A stretch of DNA of 45,564 nt from DASZHJ01 sp035581425 (GTDB taxonomy: Bacteria; Pseudomonadota; Alphaproteobacteria; ATCC43930; CGMCC-115725): contig DATJVP010000041.1 in NCBI GenBank assembly GCA_035581425.1, positions 1-45,564 of the forward strand. The letters run 5' to 3'. The translations under genes were made by a program, and so were the position numbers. The notes under the pieces were generated by a model. The model saw only the letters and a program-made list of their open reading frames with translations. It was not told the origin of the DNA and made no database searches. Below are positions 1 to 6,796 of the stretch, in pieces (the stretch's first letter is position 1; each line of letters starts with the position of its first letter).

Positions 1-90
1 GAGCGCGCGCCGGTGCAGGTGTGGCAGGGCATTTCAGCCCTGCTCGCCCTGGCGCTGGCGGCGAGCTGGTGGTTGCATTGGGGGAAATGA
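1..90 (+). CDS. C-terminal tail of an unidentified membrane protein (5' end outside window)
   Basis: Frame 1 is open from the window edge to a TGA at 88-90. It encodes about 29 residues: a short polar start, one strongly hydrophobic alanine/leucine-rich segment ending in two tryptophans, and a basic C-terminus (HWGK). This looks like a final transmembrane helix. The stop sits directly on a strong terminator hairpin, and the next gene (glnA) converges on it, so this is the natural end of a plus-strand transcription unit. Too little is visible to name the protein. Confidence 0.5.
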   Translation, partial: ERAPVQVWQGISALLALALAASWWLHWGK

Positions 91-116
91 AAAGGGCCGG
101 CAGAGCCGGCCCTTTT
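90..116. terminator. Bidirectional intrinsic terminator between the partial gene and glnA
   Basis: A perfect 12-bp inverted repeat (arms 90-101 and 105-116) surrounds a 3-base loop (AGA). The arms begin with AAAA and end with TTTT, so the hairpin has a U-run in either direction. It lies between the stop of the partial plus-strand gene and the stop of glnA on the minus strand (135), where one element can end both transcripts. Confidence 0.85.
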
Positions 117-134
117 GGTCGAGCGCCGCGGCGC

Positions 135-1544
135 TCAGACCGAGTAGTACATCTGGAACTCGATCGGGTGCGGGGTATGCTCGAAGGCATAGACCTCTTC
201 CCAGCGCAGTTCGAGGTAGCTTTCGATCTGGTCGGCGGTGAACACGTCGCCCTTGGTGAGGAAGGCGTGATCGGCCTTGAGCGCCTCGACCGCTTCGCGC
301 AGCGAGCCGCACACGGTCGGGACGTCCTTGAGCTCTTCCGGCGGCAGGTCGTAGAGGTTCTTGTCCATGGGATCGCCGGGGTGGATGCGGTTCTGGATGC
401 CGTCGAGACCCGCCATCAGCATCGCCGCATAGCCCAGATAAGGGTTCGCCGCCGGATCCGGGAAGCGCACCTCGACGCGCTTGCCCTTCGGGCTCGCGAC
501 ATAGGGGATGCGGCAGGAGGCCGAGCGGTTGCGCGACGAATAGGCCAAGAGCACCGGCGCCTCGAAGCCTGGGATGAGGCGCTTGTAGCTATTGGTTGTG
601 GGGTTGGTGAAGGCGTTGATCGCCTTCGCGTGCTTGATGATGCCGCCGATGTAATAGAGCGCCGCGTCCGAGAGATCGGCGTAGCCCGAGCCCGCGAAGA
701 GCGGCTTGTCGCCTTTCCAGATCGACTGGTGCACGTGCATGCCCGAGCCGTTGTCGCCCTTGATCGGCTTCGGCATGAAGGTTGCGGTCTTGCCGTACTG
801 GTGCGCGACGTTGTGCACGACGTATTTGTAAATCTGCATATTGTCGGCGGTGCGCACGAGGGTCGAGAAGACGAAGCCCAGCTCGTGCTGCGAGGGCGCC
901 ACCTCGTGGTGGTGCTTCTCGACGTCGAGGCCCATCTCCGCCATCACCGAGAGCATCTCCGCGCGAAGGTCGGAGGCTCCGTCGACCGGCGGCACCGGGA
1001 AGTAGCCGCCCTTGATCGGCGGGCGGTGGCCGGTGTTGCCGTCGGGGAATTTCTTGTCGCTCGCCCAGGGGCCTTCCTCGGCGTCGATCTCGACGATATG
1101 CGCATTCATCGACGACTTGTAGCGGACGTCGTCGAAGACGAAGAACTCGGCCTCGGGCCCGAAGAAGGCCTTGTCGCCGATGCCGGTCGAGGCGAGGAAC
1201 TTCTCGGCCTTCTTGGCGATCGAGCGGGGATCGCGCGCATAAGGCTGGCCCGTGCCGGGCTCGAAGACGTCGCAGAAGATGATGAGGGAGGTCTGCGCCG
1301 CAAAGGGATCGAGCACCGCCGTCGCGCAATCCGGCATCAGCACCATGTCCGACTCATTGATCGCCTTCCAGCCCGCGATCGAGGAGCCGTCGAACATCAC
1401 GCCGCCAGAGAGGAAATCCTCGTTGATCGTCTTCACGTGATGCGCGAGATGCTGCCACTTGCCGCGCGGATCCGTGAAGCGGAAGTCGACGTATTTCACG
1501 TCGTGCTCCTTGATCATATCCATTACTTTTTTCGTGTCGGACAT
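135..1544 (-). CDS. glnA: Glutamine synthetase type I
   Basis: ATP-dependent ligase that makes glutamine from glutamate and ammonium in the cytoplasm; the family forms dodecamers. The 469 residues match the usual GSI length. Visible hallmarks are the N-terminal beta-grasp segment with FDGSSIAGW (about 51-59), the metal-binding region FFGPEAEFF (about 127-135), the ATP-binding stretch GSGMHVHQS (about 266-274), and Tyr398 in KNLYDLPPEE, the position adenylylated by GlnE in regulated GSI enzymes. A GGGA Shine-Dalgarno precedes the ATG. It follows glnB by 97 bases on the same strand, the standard alphaproteobacterial glnBA arrangement, so it is probably transcribed from the sigma-54 promoter ahead of glnB. 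Nothing looks broken. Identification is essentially certain. Confidence 0.98.
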   Translation of the reverse strand: MSDTKKVMDMIKEHDVKYVDFRFTDPRGKWQHLAHHVKTINEDFLSGGVMFDGSSIAGWKAINESDMVLMPDCATAVLDPFAAQTSLIIFCDVFEPGTGQPYARDPRSIAKKAEKFLASTGIGDKAFFGPEAEFFVFDDVRYKSSMNAHIVEIDAEEGPWASDKKFPDGNTGHRPPIKGGYFPVPPVDGASDLRAEMLSVMAEMGLDVEKHHHEVAPSQHELGFVFSTLVRTADNMQIYKYVVHNVAHQYGKTATFMPKPIKGDNGSGMHVHQSIWKGDKPLFAGSGYADLSDAALYYIGGIIKHAKAINAFTNPTTNSYKRLIPGFEAPVLLAYSSRNRSASCRIPYVASPKGKRVEVRFPDPAANPYLGYAAMLMAGLDGIQNRIHPGDPMDKNLYDLPPEELKDVPTVCGSLREAVEALKADHAFLTKGDVFTADQIESYLELRWEEVYAFEHTPHPIEFQMYYSV

Positions 1545-1641
1545 CGCTCGTTTCCCGTTGCTGTGTGGGTGGCCTTGAATAAGTGCCGGAGCGGGGCGTG
1601 GCCTCCCGACCCGCCTCGGCCGTCGGTCTCGGACCGGGACT

Positions 1642-1980
1642 TCAGATCGCGTCGGCTCCGCGCTCGCCGGTGCGGATGCGGATCGCCTCGTCCACAGTGG
1701 TGACGAATACCTTGCCGTCGCCGATACGCCCCGTGTGCGCCGCCTTGAGGATTGCCTCCACCGCGCGGTCGACGAGGCCGTCTTCCATGACGACCTCGAT
1801 CTTCACCTTGGGCAGGAAATCAACGACGTATTCCGCGCCCCGGTAAAGCTCCGTATGCCCCTTCTGCCGCCCGAAGCCCTTGGCCTCGGTGACGGTTATG
1901 CCCTGAATCCCCACCTCGTGCAGCGCCTCCTTCACTTCGTCGAGCTTGAAGGGCTTGATGATTGCTTCGACCTTCTTCAT
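1642..1980 (-). CDS. glnB: Nitrogen regulatory protein PII
   Basis: Small trimeric signal protein that reads 2-oxoglutarate, ATP/ADP and glutamine status and passes it to NtrB, GlnE and other targets. The 112 residues are the standard length. The N-terminus MKKVEAIIKPFKL, the T-loop with Tyr51 (uridylylated by GlnD in the family), and the C-terminal signature TGRIGDGKVFV are all present. A GGGGA ribosome site precedes the ATG. Its position directly upstream of glnA favours GlnB over GlnK, because glnK normally pairs with amtB. The leader of about 65 bases and the sigma-54 promoter upstream suggest induction by nitrogen limitation. In many alphaproteobacteria the nnr gene lies next to glnB; here nnr is about 7.7 kb away. 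Confidence 0.97.
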   Translation of the reverse strand: MKKVEAIIKPFKLDEVKEALHEVGIQGITVTEAKGFGRQKGHTELYRGAEYVVDFLPKVKIEVVMEDGLVDRAVEAILKAAHTGRIGDGKVFVTTVDEAIRIRTGERGADAI

Positions 1981-2054
1981 CGCTTCCCCTGCCGCATGGG
2001 TTGTGGCGCCGAAGCCCGGAGGCCGCGCACGCCGGATAGCGTTACGGGTACATT

Positions 2055-2072
2055 AAGCACGAGCCGTGCCAG
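2055..2072 (-). promoter_or_regulatory. Sigma-54 (RpoN) promoter of glnBA
   Basis: Read on the minus strand, this site is CTGGCACG-N4-GTGCTT. It has the invariant GG at -24 (complement of 2069-2070) and GC at -12 (complement of 2057-2058), with exactly 10 bases between them. It differs from the RpoN consensus (YTGGCACG-N4-TTGCW) at a single core base. Predicted initiation near 2045 gives a leader of about 65 bases before glnB. An NtrC-like half site (TGCAC, 2122-2126) lies about 50 bases further upstream; I could not find its matching other half. Confidence 0.8.
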
Positions 2073-2149
2073 GGGTATTTCGCCTGCCAACCCCGCGAAA
2101 CGCATCCCACAACCGCCATTATGCACAAAAATTAGGCTGGTCGATCCAT

Positions 2150-3364
2150 TTAATAGGCAGCAGAGGAGCGGCCGGGCATCTGGCGTTTGGAGAGGCAGCC
2201 ACGGATGCGCTCTATGGCTTCCTCGAGCGCCGCCATGCTTGCGGCGTAGGAGAAGCGGAGATAGCCCTCGCCGAAGCGCCCGAAGCTCGTTCCCGCGAGG
2301 GTCGCGACACCGGCTTCCTCCAGGAGCACGTTCTGGAGCGCGCGCGCGTCGAGGCCGGTGCGGCCAACATTCGGGAAGGCGTAAAAGGCACCGCCGGGGT
2401 TGACGCAACCAAAGCCGGGTACGTCATTGAGTGCCCGCACGATGAACTTCCGCCGCTCCGCGAAGGCCTTCACCATTTCGCGCACCGGTTCCTGCGGCCC
2501 CGTCAGCGCAGCGATCCCCGCGTATTGTGTCGCGGCGTTGACGCAGGAATGGCAGTTGATGGCGAGGCGCTCCGCGTGCGCGTAAATCTCCTTGGGCCAG
2601 ACGCCGAAGCCGAGGCGCCAGCCTGTCATGGCGTAGGTCTTGCTCCAGCCGTCGAGCAGGATGAGCCGGTCGCGGAGCTCCGGGTAGGTGAGAAGGCTCA
2701 CATGCTCGGCGCCGTCATAGACCATCTCGCTGTAGATCTCGTCGCTCATGACCGCGACCTGCGGATGGCGCCGGAGCCCCGCCACGAGCTTGTCGAACTC
2801 CGCGCGCGGCACCACCCCGCCCGTGGGATTGGCGGGGCTGTTGACGATGAGGAGGCGCGTCCGCGGGGTGATCTTCCCGAGCACCTCCTCGGCGCTGAAG
2901 GAGAAGCCCCTGCTCTCGTGCAGCTCGATCGGCACCGGCGTCGCGCCGGAGAAGCGGATCACGCTCTCGTAAATCGGAAAGCCCGGATTTGGATAAAGGA
3001 TTTCCGCGCCGGGCTCGCCGAAGATCATGATCGCGAAGAACATCGTGACCTTGCCGCCGGGGACGCAGAGGATCTGCGCCGGCGAGATGTCGACCTTGTA
3101 GCGCCGGTGAAGATCGGCTGCGACCGCCTCTCTCAGAGGGAGGATGCCGTTCGCGGGAGTGTAGCCGTGGTGCCCATCGGCAAGCGCTTTGCGCCCGGCC
3201 TCGACGATGTGGGCGGGGGTAGGGAAATCCGGCTGGCCGATCCCGAGGTTGATGATGGAGCGGCCCTCGGCCTCCAGCGCCTTTGCGCGCGCGAGCACCT
3301 CGAAGGCGGTCTCGGTTCCCAGGAGCGACATGCGATTAGCGACGGTGAGCATCGATGGCCTCAT
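2150..3364 (-). CDS. PLP-dependent class I/II aminotransferase (aspartate aminotransferase-like)
   Basis: Fold-type I aminotransferase, 404 residues, cytoplasmic. The PLP lysine is Lys242 in SKTYAMTGWRLGF. NSPANPTGG (175-183) and SDEIY (207-211, with Asp208 for the pyridine nitrogen and Tyr211) are in the expected order, and an Arg in the C-terminal LRFSYA segment should bind the substrate carboxylate. The substrate cannot be read from sequence; members of this subgroup use aspartate, alanine, or aromatic or other amino acids. The ATG at 3364 is used here, but Met5 is an equally possible start. It is transcribed away from the divergent prenyltransferase across 141 bases and ends upstream of the glnB promoter, so it is not part of glnBA. 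Confidence 0.9.
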   Translation of the reverse strand: MRPSMLTVANRMSLLGTETAFEVLARAKALEAEGRSIINLGIGQPDFPTPAHIVEAGRKALADGHHGYTPANGILPLREAVAADLHRRYKVDISPAQILCVPGGKVTMFFAIMIFGEPGAEILYPNPGFPIYESVIRFSGATPVPIELHESRGFSFSAEEVLGKITPRTRLLIVNSPANPTGGVVPRAEFDKLVAGLRRHPQVAVMSDEIYSEMVYDGAEHVSLLTYPELRDRLILLDGWSKTYAMTGWRLGFGVWPKEIYAHAERLAINCHSCVNAATQYAGIAALTGPQEPVREMVKAFAERRKFIVRALNDVPGFGCVNPGGAFYAFPNVGRTGLDARALQNVLLEEAGVATLAGTSFGRFGEGYLRFSYAASMAALEEAIERIRGCLSKRQMPGRSSAAY

Positions 3365-3505
3365 GTCCGGAAGGCGCTCTTTATGGCGGAAGCCGGAGCC
3401 GAGGCCAAGCCTCGTCTCCCGGCGCCTGGGGTTACGCTTGCCCGGCGCCCATGCCTCTCTCTAAGATCGCTGGCGTTCACGCCCGACGGAGACGTCTGCG
3501 CCGCG

Positions 3506-4336
3506 ATGCTGGTTTCCCGGATCACCGCGCTCGGGCCCGGCGATATTCCGGTGGTCGCCTGGCCGCTGCGCCTGCTTTACCGCCTTTATGAACGGCGCCT
3601 GCTGCGCGAAGTGCGCGCAAAGGCGATGCCGCGCCACGTCGGCATCATTCTCGACGGCAACCGCCGTTTCGGCGAGGAGCGGGGCATCAGCGATGCCCGG
3701 ACCATCTATGGTCTCGGCGCAGACAAGCTTGATGAGGTGCTGGACTGGTGCGCCGACCTGCAGATCCCCGCGGTGACGCTCTGGGCCTTCTCGACCGACA
3801 ACGGGCGCCGCTCTCCGCATGAGGTCTCCGGCATCCTCTCGGCGATCGAAGAGAAGCTGCACCGCCTGGCCCGCGATCCGCAGATCCACCGCCGGCGCGT
3901 GCGGGTGCGCGCGGTCGGGCGGATCAGCGGCCTGCCGGGTGCGCTCAAGGCCGCCGTAGAGGAGGCGGAGCGCGTGACTTCGGGATTCGAGGGCACTTGC
4001 CTCACGATCGCCGTGGCCTATGGCGGGCGCGACGAGATCGTCGATGCGATGCGCGCCTGGCTTTCCGGAAGGCACGCTGCAGGCGAGAGCTTGGAGCAGG
4101 CGATCTCGGACCTCAGCGTCGAGGCGATCGGGCGCCATCTCTATGCCGCCGATCTCCCCGACCCCGACCTCATCATCCGCACGAGCGGAGAGGTACGGCT
4201 TTCGGGCTTCCTGCTCTGGCAGAGCGTCTACAGCGAGTTCTACTTCTCGGATGTCTACTGGCCGGCGCTCCGCAAGGTCGATTTCCTGCGCGCGATCCGC
4301 TCCTTCCAGCAGCGCGACCGCAGGTACGGTAGCTAG
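3506..4336 (+). CDS. Cis-prenyltransferase, short-chain (Z)-isoprenyl diphosphate synthase type
   Basis: UppS-family enzyme, 276 residues, which condenses isopentenyl diphosphate onto an allylic diphosphate in cis. The catalytic signature is PRHVGIILDGNRRF, with Asp50. RTSGEVRLSGFLLWQ (225-239) holds the diphosphate-binding arginine region, and the C-terminus keeps FLRAIRSFQQRDRRYG. The N-terminal LLYRLYERRL, the DGNRR form instead of DGNGRW, and SGFLLWQSVYSEFYF resemble, from memory, the mycobacterial Rv1086 (Z)-farnesyl diphosphate synthase more than housekeeping UppS. The start at 3506 follows GGAG by 14 bases. The same frame is open much further upstream, but that part runs antisense to the aminotransferase and is discarded. 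It ends 13 bases before a convergent gene. Product chain length is uncertain. Confidence 0.88.
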   Translation: MLVSRITALGPGDIPVVAWPLRLLYRLYERRLLREVRAKAMPRHVGIILDGNRRFGEERGISDARTIYGLGADKLDEVLDWCADLQIPAVTLWAFSTDNGRRSPHEVSGILSAIEEKLHRLARDPQIHRRRVRVRAVGRISGLPGALKAAVEEAERVTSGFEGTCLTIAVAYGGRDEIVDAMRAWLSGRHAAGESLEQAISDLSVEAIGRHLYAADLPDPDLIIRTSGEVRLSGFLLWQSVYSEFYFSDVYWPALRKVDFLRAIRSFQQRDRRYGS

Positions 4337-4349
4337 CGCGGGCGGGAGC

Positions 4350-4640
4350 TCAGTCGCTCTCTTCCATCACGACGCCCGTCGGCAGGAGCACGACGTTGAC
4401 GGCCTTGCCGTTGTGCATGCCCTGAGCGTGCCAGGCGTTGTCGCAACCCTTCTTGAAGTCGTGGAGGTCGCTAAATCCCGCGGCCGCCATCTTCTTCCGC
4501 GCATCGTCCGCGGTCGTCTTGTCGACGCGCTCGCCCGCGTCGCAGCCCGCAAGCGCATGGCCCACGAAGATGGGCGTCGAGCCTGTGGCGAGCGCCAAAA
4601 ACAAAGCGCCCGCGGCAATTCCGGCTGCCTTCCAACGCAT
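4350..4640 (-). CDS. Small exported PepSY-like protein
   Basis: A 96-residue protein with an N-terminal signal sequence (basic MRWK, then a hydrophobic core at about 5-19). It also has a possible cleavage region ending LAGC (30-33), which could be either a lipobox or an ALA signal peptidase I site. The mature part has an alpha segment (DDARKKMAAAGF), a second cysteine (KKGCDNAW), and paired beta-strand-like segments (GKAVNVVLLPTGVV). That layout resembles the PepSY/beta-lactamase-inhibitor-like fold seen in small periplasmic alphaproteobacterial proteins. The two cysteines might form a disulfide if Cys33 is not lipidated. A GGGAG ribosome site precedes the ATG. It lies 107 bases downstream of the HerA-type gene on the same strand. 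No specific function can be assigned. Confidence 0.75.
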   Translation of the reverse strand: MRWKAAGIAAGALFLALATGSTPIFVGHALAGCDAGERVDKTTADDARKKMAAAGFSDLHDFKKGCDNAWHAQGMHNGKAVNVVLLPTGVVMEESD

Positions 4641-4747
4641 GGGTGCTCTCCCTGCACGATGTCCCGGGAATTGAGGACACCATACCAGTTTGGCCGGATG
4701 AGGGCGAGGATCGGGCGAATTGCGGCGTCAGGCCGCTCGCCCGCGGG

Positions 4748-6412
4748 CTAGTGCGCCTGCCAGCGCCAGCGCTCGACGATGCTGCTCAGGTACTGCAGCC
4801 CGTTCCGGTCATGCTCCCAGGCGCGTGGGAAATTTGTGGCGTCGCCGTGTGGCCGGTATTGCGCGTCGAGGTCGGAGAAGCGGATGCGCATCGGATGCGG
4901 CACGCCTTCGCCGACCGCGATCGCCTCCTGTTGCCTAAGGGTGGGGAGCGTGTTGAGGAGACCCGCTGCGCTCTCCGGCAGCGTGCGGCGAACCAGGTTC
5001 TGGTCTTTCTCGTTGGTCATGCGCATTGCGAAGACGGTGCTGCACTGGGAGATGATGGACTCCGAGATCTCCGAGGGACGCTGCGTCACGAGGCAGATCG
5101 AGACGCCGTATTTGCGGCCTTCCTTGGCGATGCGCGCGATAGAGCGTCGCGTCGGCTCGAAGCCCGTGCTCTCGTCGTTCGGGATGTAGCGGTGGGCCTC
5201 GTCGCAGACGAGGAGCAGCGGCACCGCCTCCTTGCGCTCGCTCCAGAGCGCGAGGTCGAAGATGATGCGGCAGAGCAGCGAGACCACGACGTTGACGATC
5301 TCCGAGGGGACGGCTGAGATATCGATGATGGTAATGGGTTTGCCGTTCACGGGAATGCGCAGGATGCGCGAGAGGATCTCCGCCATGTTGTCGCGCATGA
5401 CGAGGCCGCCGAACATGAAGCTGTAGCGCTGATCTGCTCGCAGGTTCTCGATGGTGGTGAGAAGGCGCATGTAGGGGAGCGCGCTGTCGGGCTTGTCGAG
5501 CCGTCCCATGGCGTCGGAGATGCGTTGCACCACCCTCGGCATGCGATAGGGAACGGGCGTATCGACCGTGAGGAAGACTGCTTGGCTGCTGTCACCCATG
5601 AAATCGCGCTTGGCGCCGACGATTGCGTCCTTGAGGATGTTCGCCTCGCGGCTGCGCGCGACGGGCTCGCGACTGCAGAGCACCTCGGTGATCTCTTCGA
5701 AGCTCAGCATCCAGTAGGGGAGTTCGAGCGTCTGCGTCGTGATGTGCTCGGCGATCCCCGGAAATGCCGCGCCGTATTCGCCGTGGGGATCGAGGCAGAC
5801 GATGTGTCCGTTGGGGTGCGCGGCTAGGAGCGAGTGCAGGATCACCGTGAGGGCGCAGGACTTGCCGGATCCGGTGGTGCCGAGGATCGCGGAGTGCTTG
5901 CAGAGGAACTCCTGCGAGATCAAGTAGGCGGTCTTGCTGGGATCCTGATAGAGGCTGCCGATCGCGAGGCTCGGTGTGTTCGGCTTCGAGTAGATGCGCG
6001 CGAGATCGTCCGCCGAGGCCATGAAAGCGGGAGCGCCCAGCACGGGATAAACGGAAATGCCGCGCGAGAAGACCGGCGCCTTGCCCGGCCGTGGCTCCGT
6101 CAGTTCGCCCAGGAGCTCGATGTCTGCGACGGCGACGCCCTGACCCGTGGCGTTTCCGCCCGAGGTCTGCAAGGCGAGGCTGTCGACGAAGCCGAAGGCG
6201 ATGGTCTTTGCCGTCGGGATCTTGATGAGGGCGCCGATCTGCACGCGCTCGAGGACCCCGCGGTTTGTCGCCTTGCCATCGGCGCCGAAGAGGGCGCAGG
6301 AGACCTTGAAGCCGGAGACCAGCGTGACCATGCCGACCTGCGCTTGCGTCGCGGATTCCTCCGCCCGCTCGGTGGCCGCGGCGAGGTCCTCGGTGACAGC
6401 GGTGTCGTCCAT
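4748..6412 (-). CDS. HerA-type ATP-dependent DNA translocase/helicase
   Basis: Cytoplasmic ATPase of the HerA/FtsK superfamily, 554 residues. The N-terminus (about 25-125) fits a HAS-barrel. Walker A is GTTGSGKS at 178-185, followed by the sensor-like CLDPHGEYG. Walker B is LLLVCDE at 399-405, followed by AHRYIPN. A C-terminal LVTQRPSEIS segment is typical of the family. The characterised archaeal relatives form hexameric rings that work with the nuclease NurA in DNA end processing; no NurA-like gene is visible in this window. It has a strong GGAGG ribosome site and starts 141 bases downstream of tRNA-His on the same strand. Its exact biological role in alphaproteobacteria is not established from what I can see. 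Confidence 0.88.
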   Translation of the reverse strand: MDDTAVTEDLAAATERAEESATQAQVGMVTLVSGFKVSCALFGADGKATNRGVLERVQIGALIKIPTAKTIAFGFVDSLALQTSGGNATGQGVAVADIELLGELTEPRPGKAPVFSRGISVYPVLGAPAFMASADDLARIYSKPNTPSLAIGSLYQDPSKTAYLISQEFLCKHSAILGTTGSGKSCALTVILHSLLAAHPNGHIVCLDPHGEYGAAFPGIAEHITTQTLELPYWMLSFEEITEVLCSREPVARSREANILKDAIVGAKRDFMGDSSQAVFLTVDTPVPYRMPRVVQRISDAMGRLDKPDSALPYMRLLTTIENLRADQRYSFMFGGLVMRDNMAEILSRILRIPVNGKPITIIDISAVPSEIVNVVVSLLCRIIFDLALWSERKEAVPLLLVCDEAHRYIPNDESTGFEPTRRSIARIAKEGRKYGVSICLVTQRPSEISESIISQCSTVFAMRMTNEKDQNLVRRTLPESAAGLLNTLPTLRQQEAIAVGEGVPHPMRIRFSDLDAQYRPHGDATNFPRAWEHDRNGLQYLSSIVERWRWQAH

Positions 6413-6499
6413 CCTCTCCTCCGGGCTCGCGGTCGGTGCGGCAATGCGCCCCTAAGGAGCGCCGGAGGTGGTTTCCATCTCGTTAAAAGAGCCAAGAAT

Positions 6500-6517
6500 C
6501 CCTTGCAATTGCGAGGG
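6500..6517 (-). terminator. Possible weak terminator after tRNA-His
   Basis: An 18-base near-palindrome (CCCTTGCAATTGCGAGGG on the plus strand) has one mismatched pair. On the minus strand it is followed by a T-rich stretch ending CTCTTTT. It lies between the 3' end of tRNA-His and the HerA-type gene, so it could end or attenuate the tRNA transcript. The stem is short and interrupted, so this is tentative. Confidence 0.35.
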
Positions 6518-6553
6518 TTCCTGGGCGGTCTCGATGCAAACTCCTAAGGGAAA

Positions 6554-6631
6554 TGGGGCGAGCGACCGGATTCGAACCGGCGACATCCAGAATCACAATC
6601 TGGCGCTCTAACCAACTGAGCTACGCCCGCC
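6554..6631 (-). tRNA. tRNA-His (anticodon GTG)
   Basis: A full cloverleaf can be folded on the minus strand: acceptor GCGGGCG/CGCTCGC with one G-U pair, D arm GCTCAGTTGGTTAGAGC, anticodon arm CCAGA-TTGTGAT-TCTGG with GTG, and a T arm containing GGTTCGAATCC. CCA is encoded. The discriminator is C73, and a G precedes position 1 at 6631, matching the G-1:C73 pair that is unique to tRNA-His. Confidence 0.97.
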
Positions 6632-6643
6632 ACCGAGCGTGAG

Positions 6644-6673
6644 GTCGTACTCCCTGCGCCGCTTGACCGTCAA
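6644..6673 (-). promoter_or_regulatory. Candidate sigma-70 promoter of tRNA-His
   Basis: On the minus strand there is a -35 TTGACG (complement of 6668-6673) and a -10 TACGAC (complement of 6644-6649) with an 18-base spacer, ending 12 bases before the tRNA 5' end. The -10 match is weak. The -35 lies inside a perfect inverted repeat, CTTGAC-C-GTCAAG (6662-6674). Confidence 0.4.
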
Positions 6674-6796
6674 GGCAGACCACGTCCTCACGGGGATTCT
6701 ACCTACCCGCGCACGTTTCTTAACAGAACCTATGCGGGAGTCGGTTAAATTTCATCTACTATCGGAGGGTGTGTCGCATCGCTAGGGGGAGCGGGA

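Noticed and set aside
21..1703. Long plus-strand open frame (560 codons) antisense to glnA
   Set aside because: It is rich in Arg/Ala/Val, has no recognisable domain and lies exactly opposite an unmistakable glutamine synthetase. It is a product of high GC content.
2066..3505. In-frame N-terminal extension of the prenyltransferase by about 480 codons
   Set aside because: It overlaps the aminotransferase on the other strand and lacks coding character; the family begins near residue 1 of the 3506 start.
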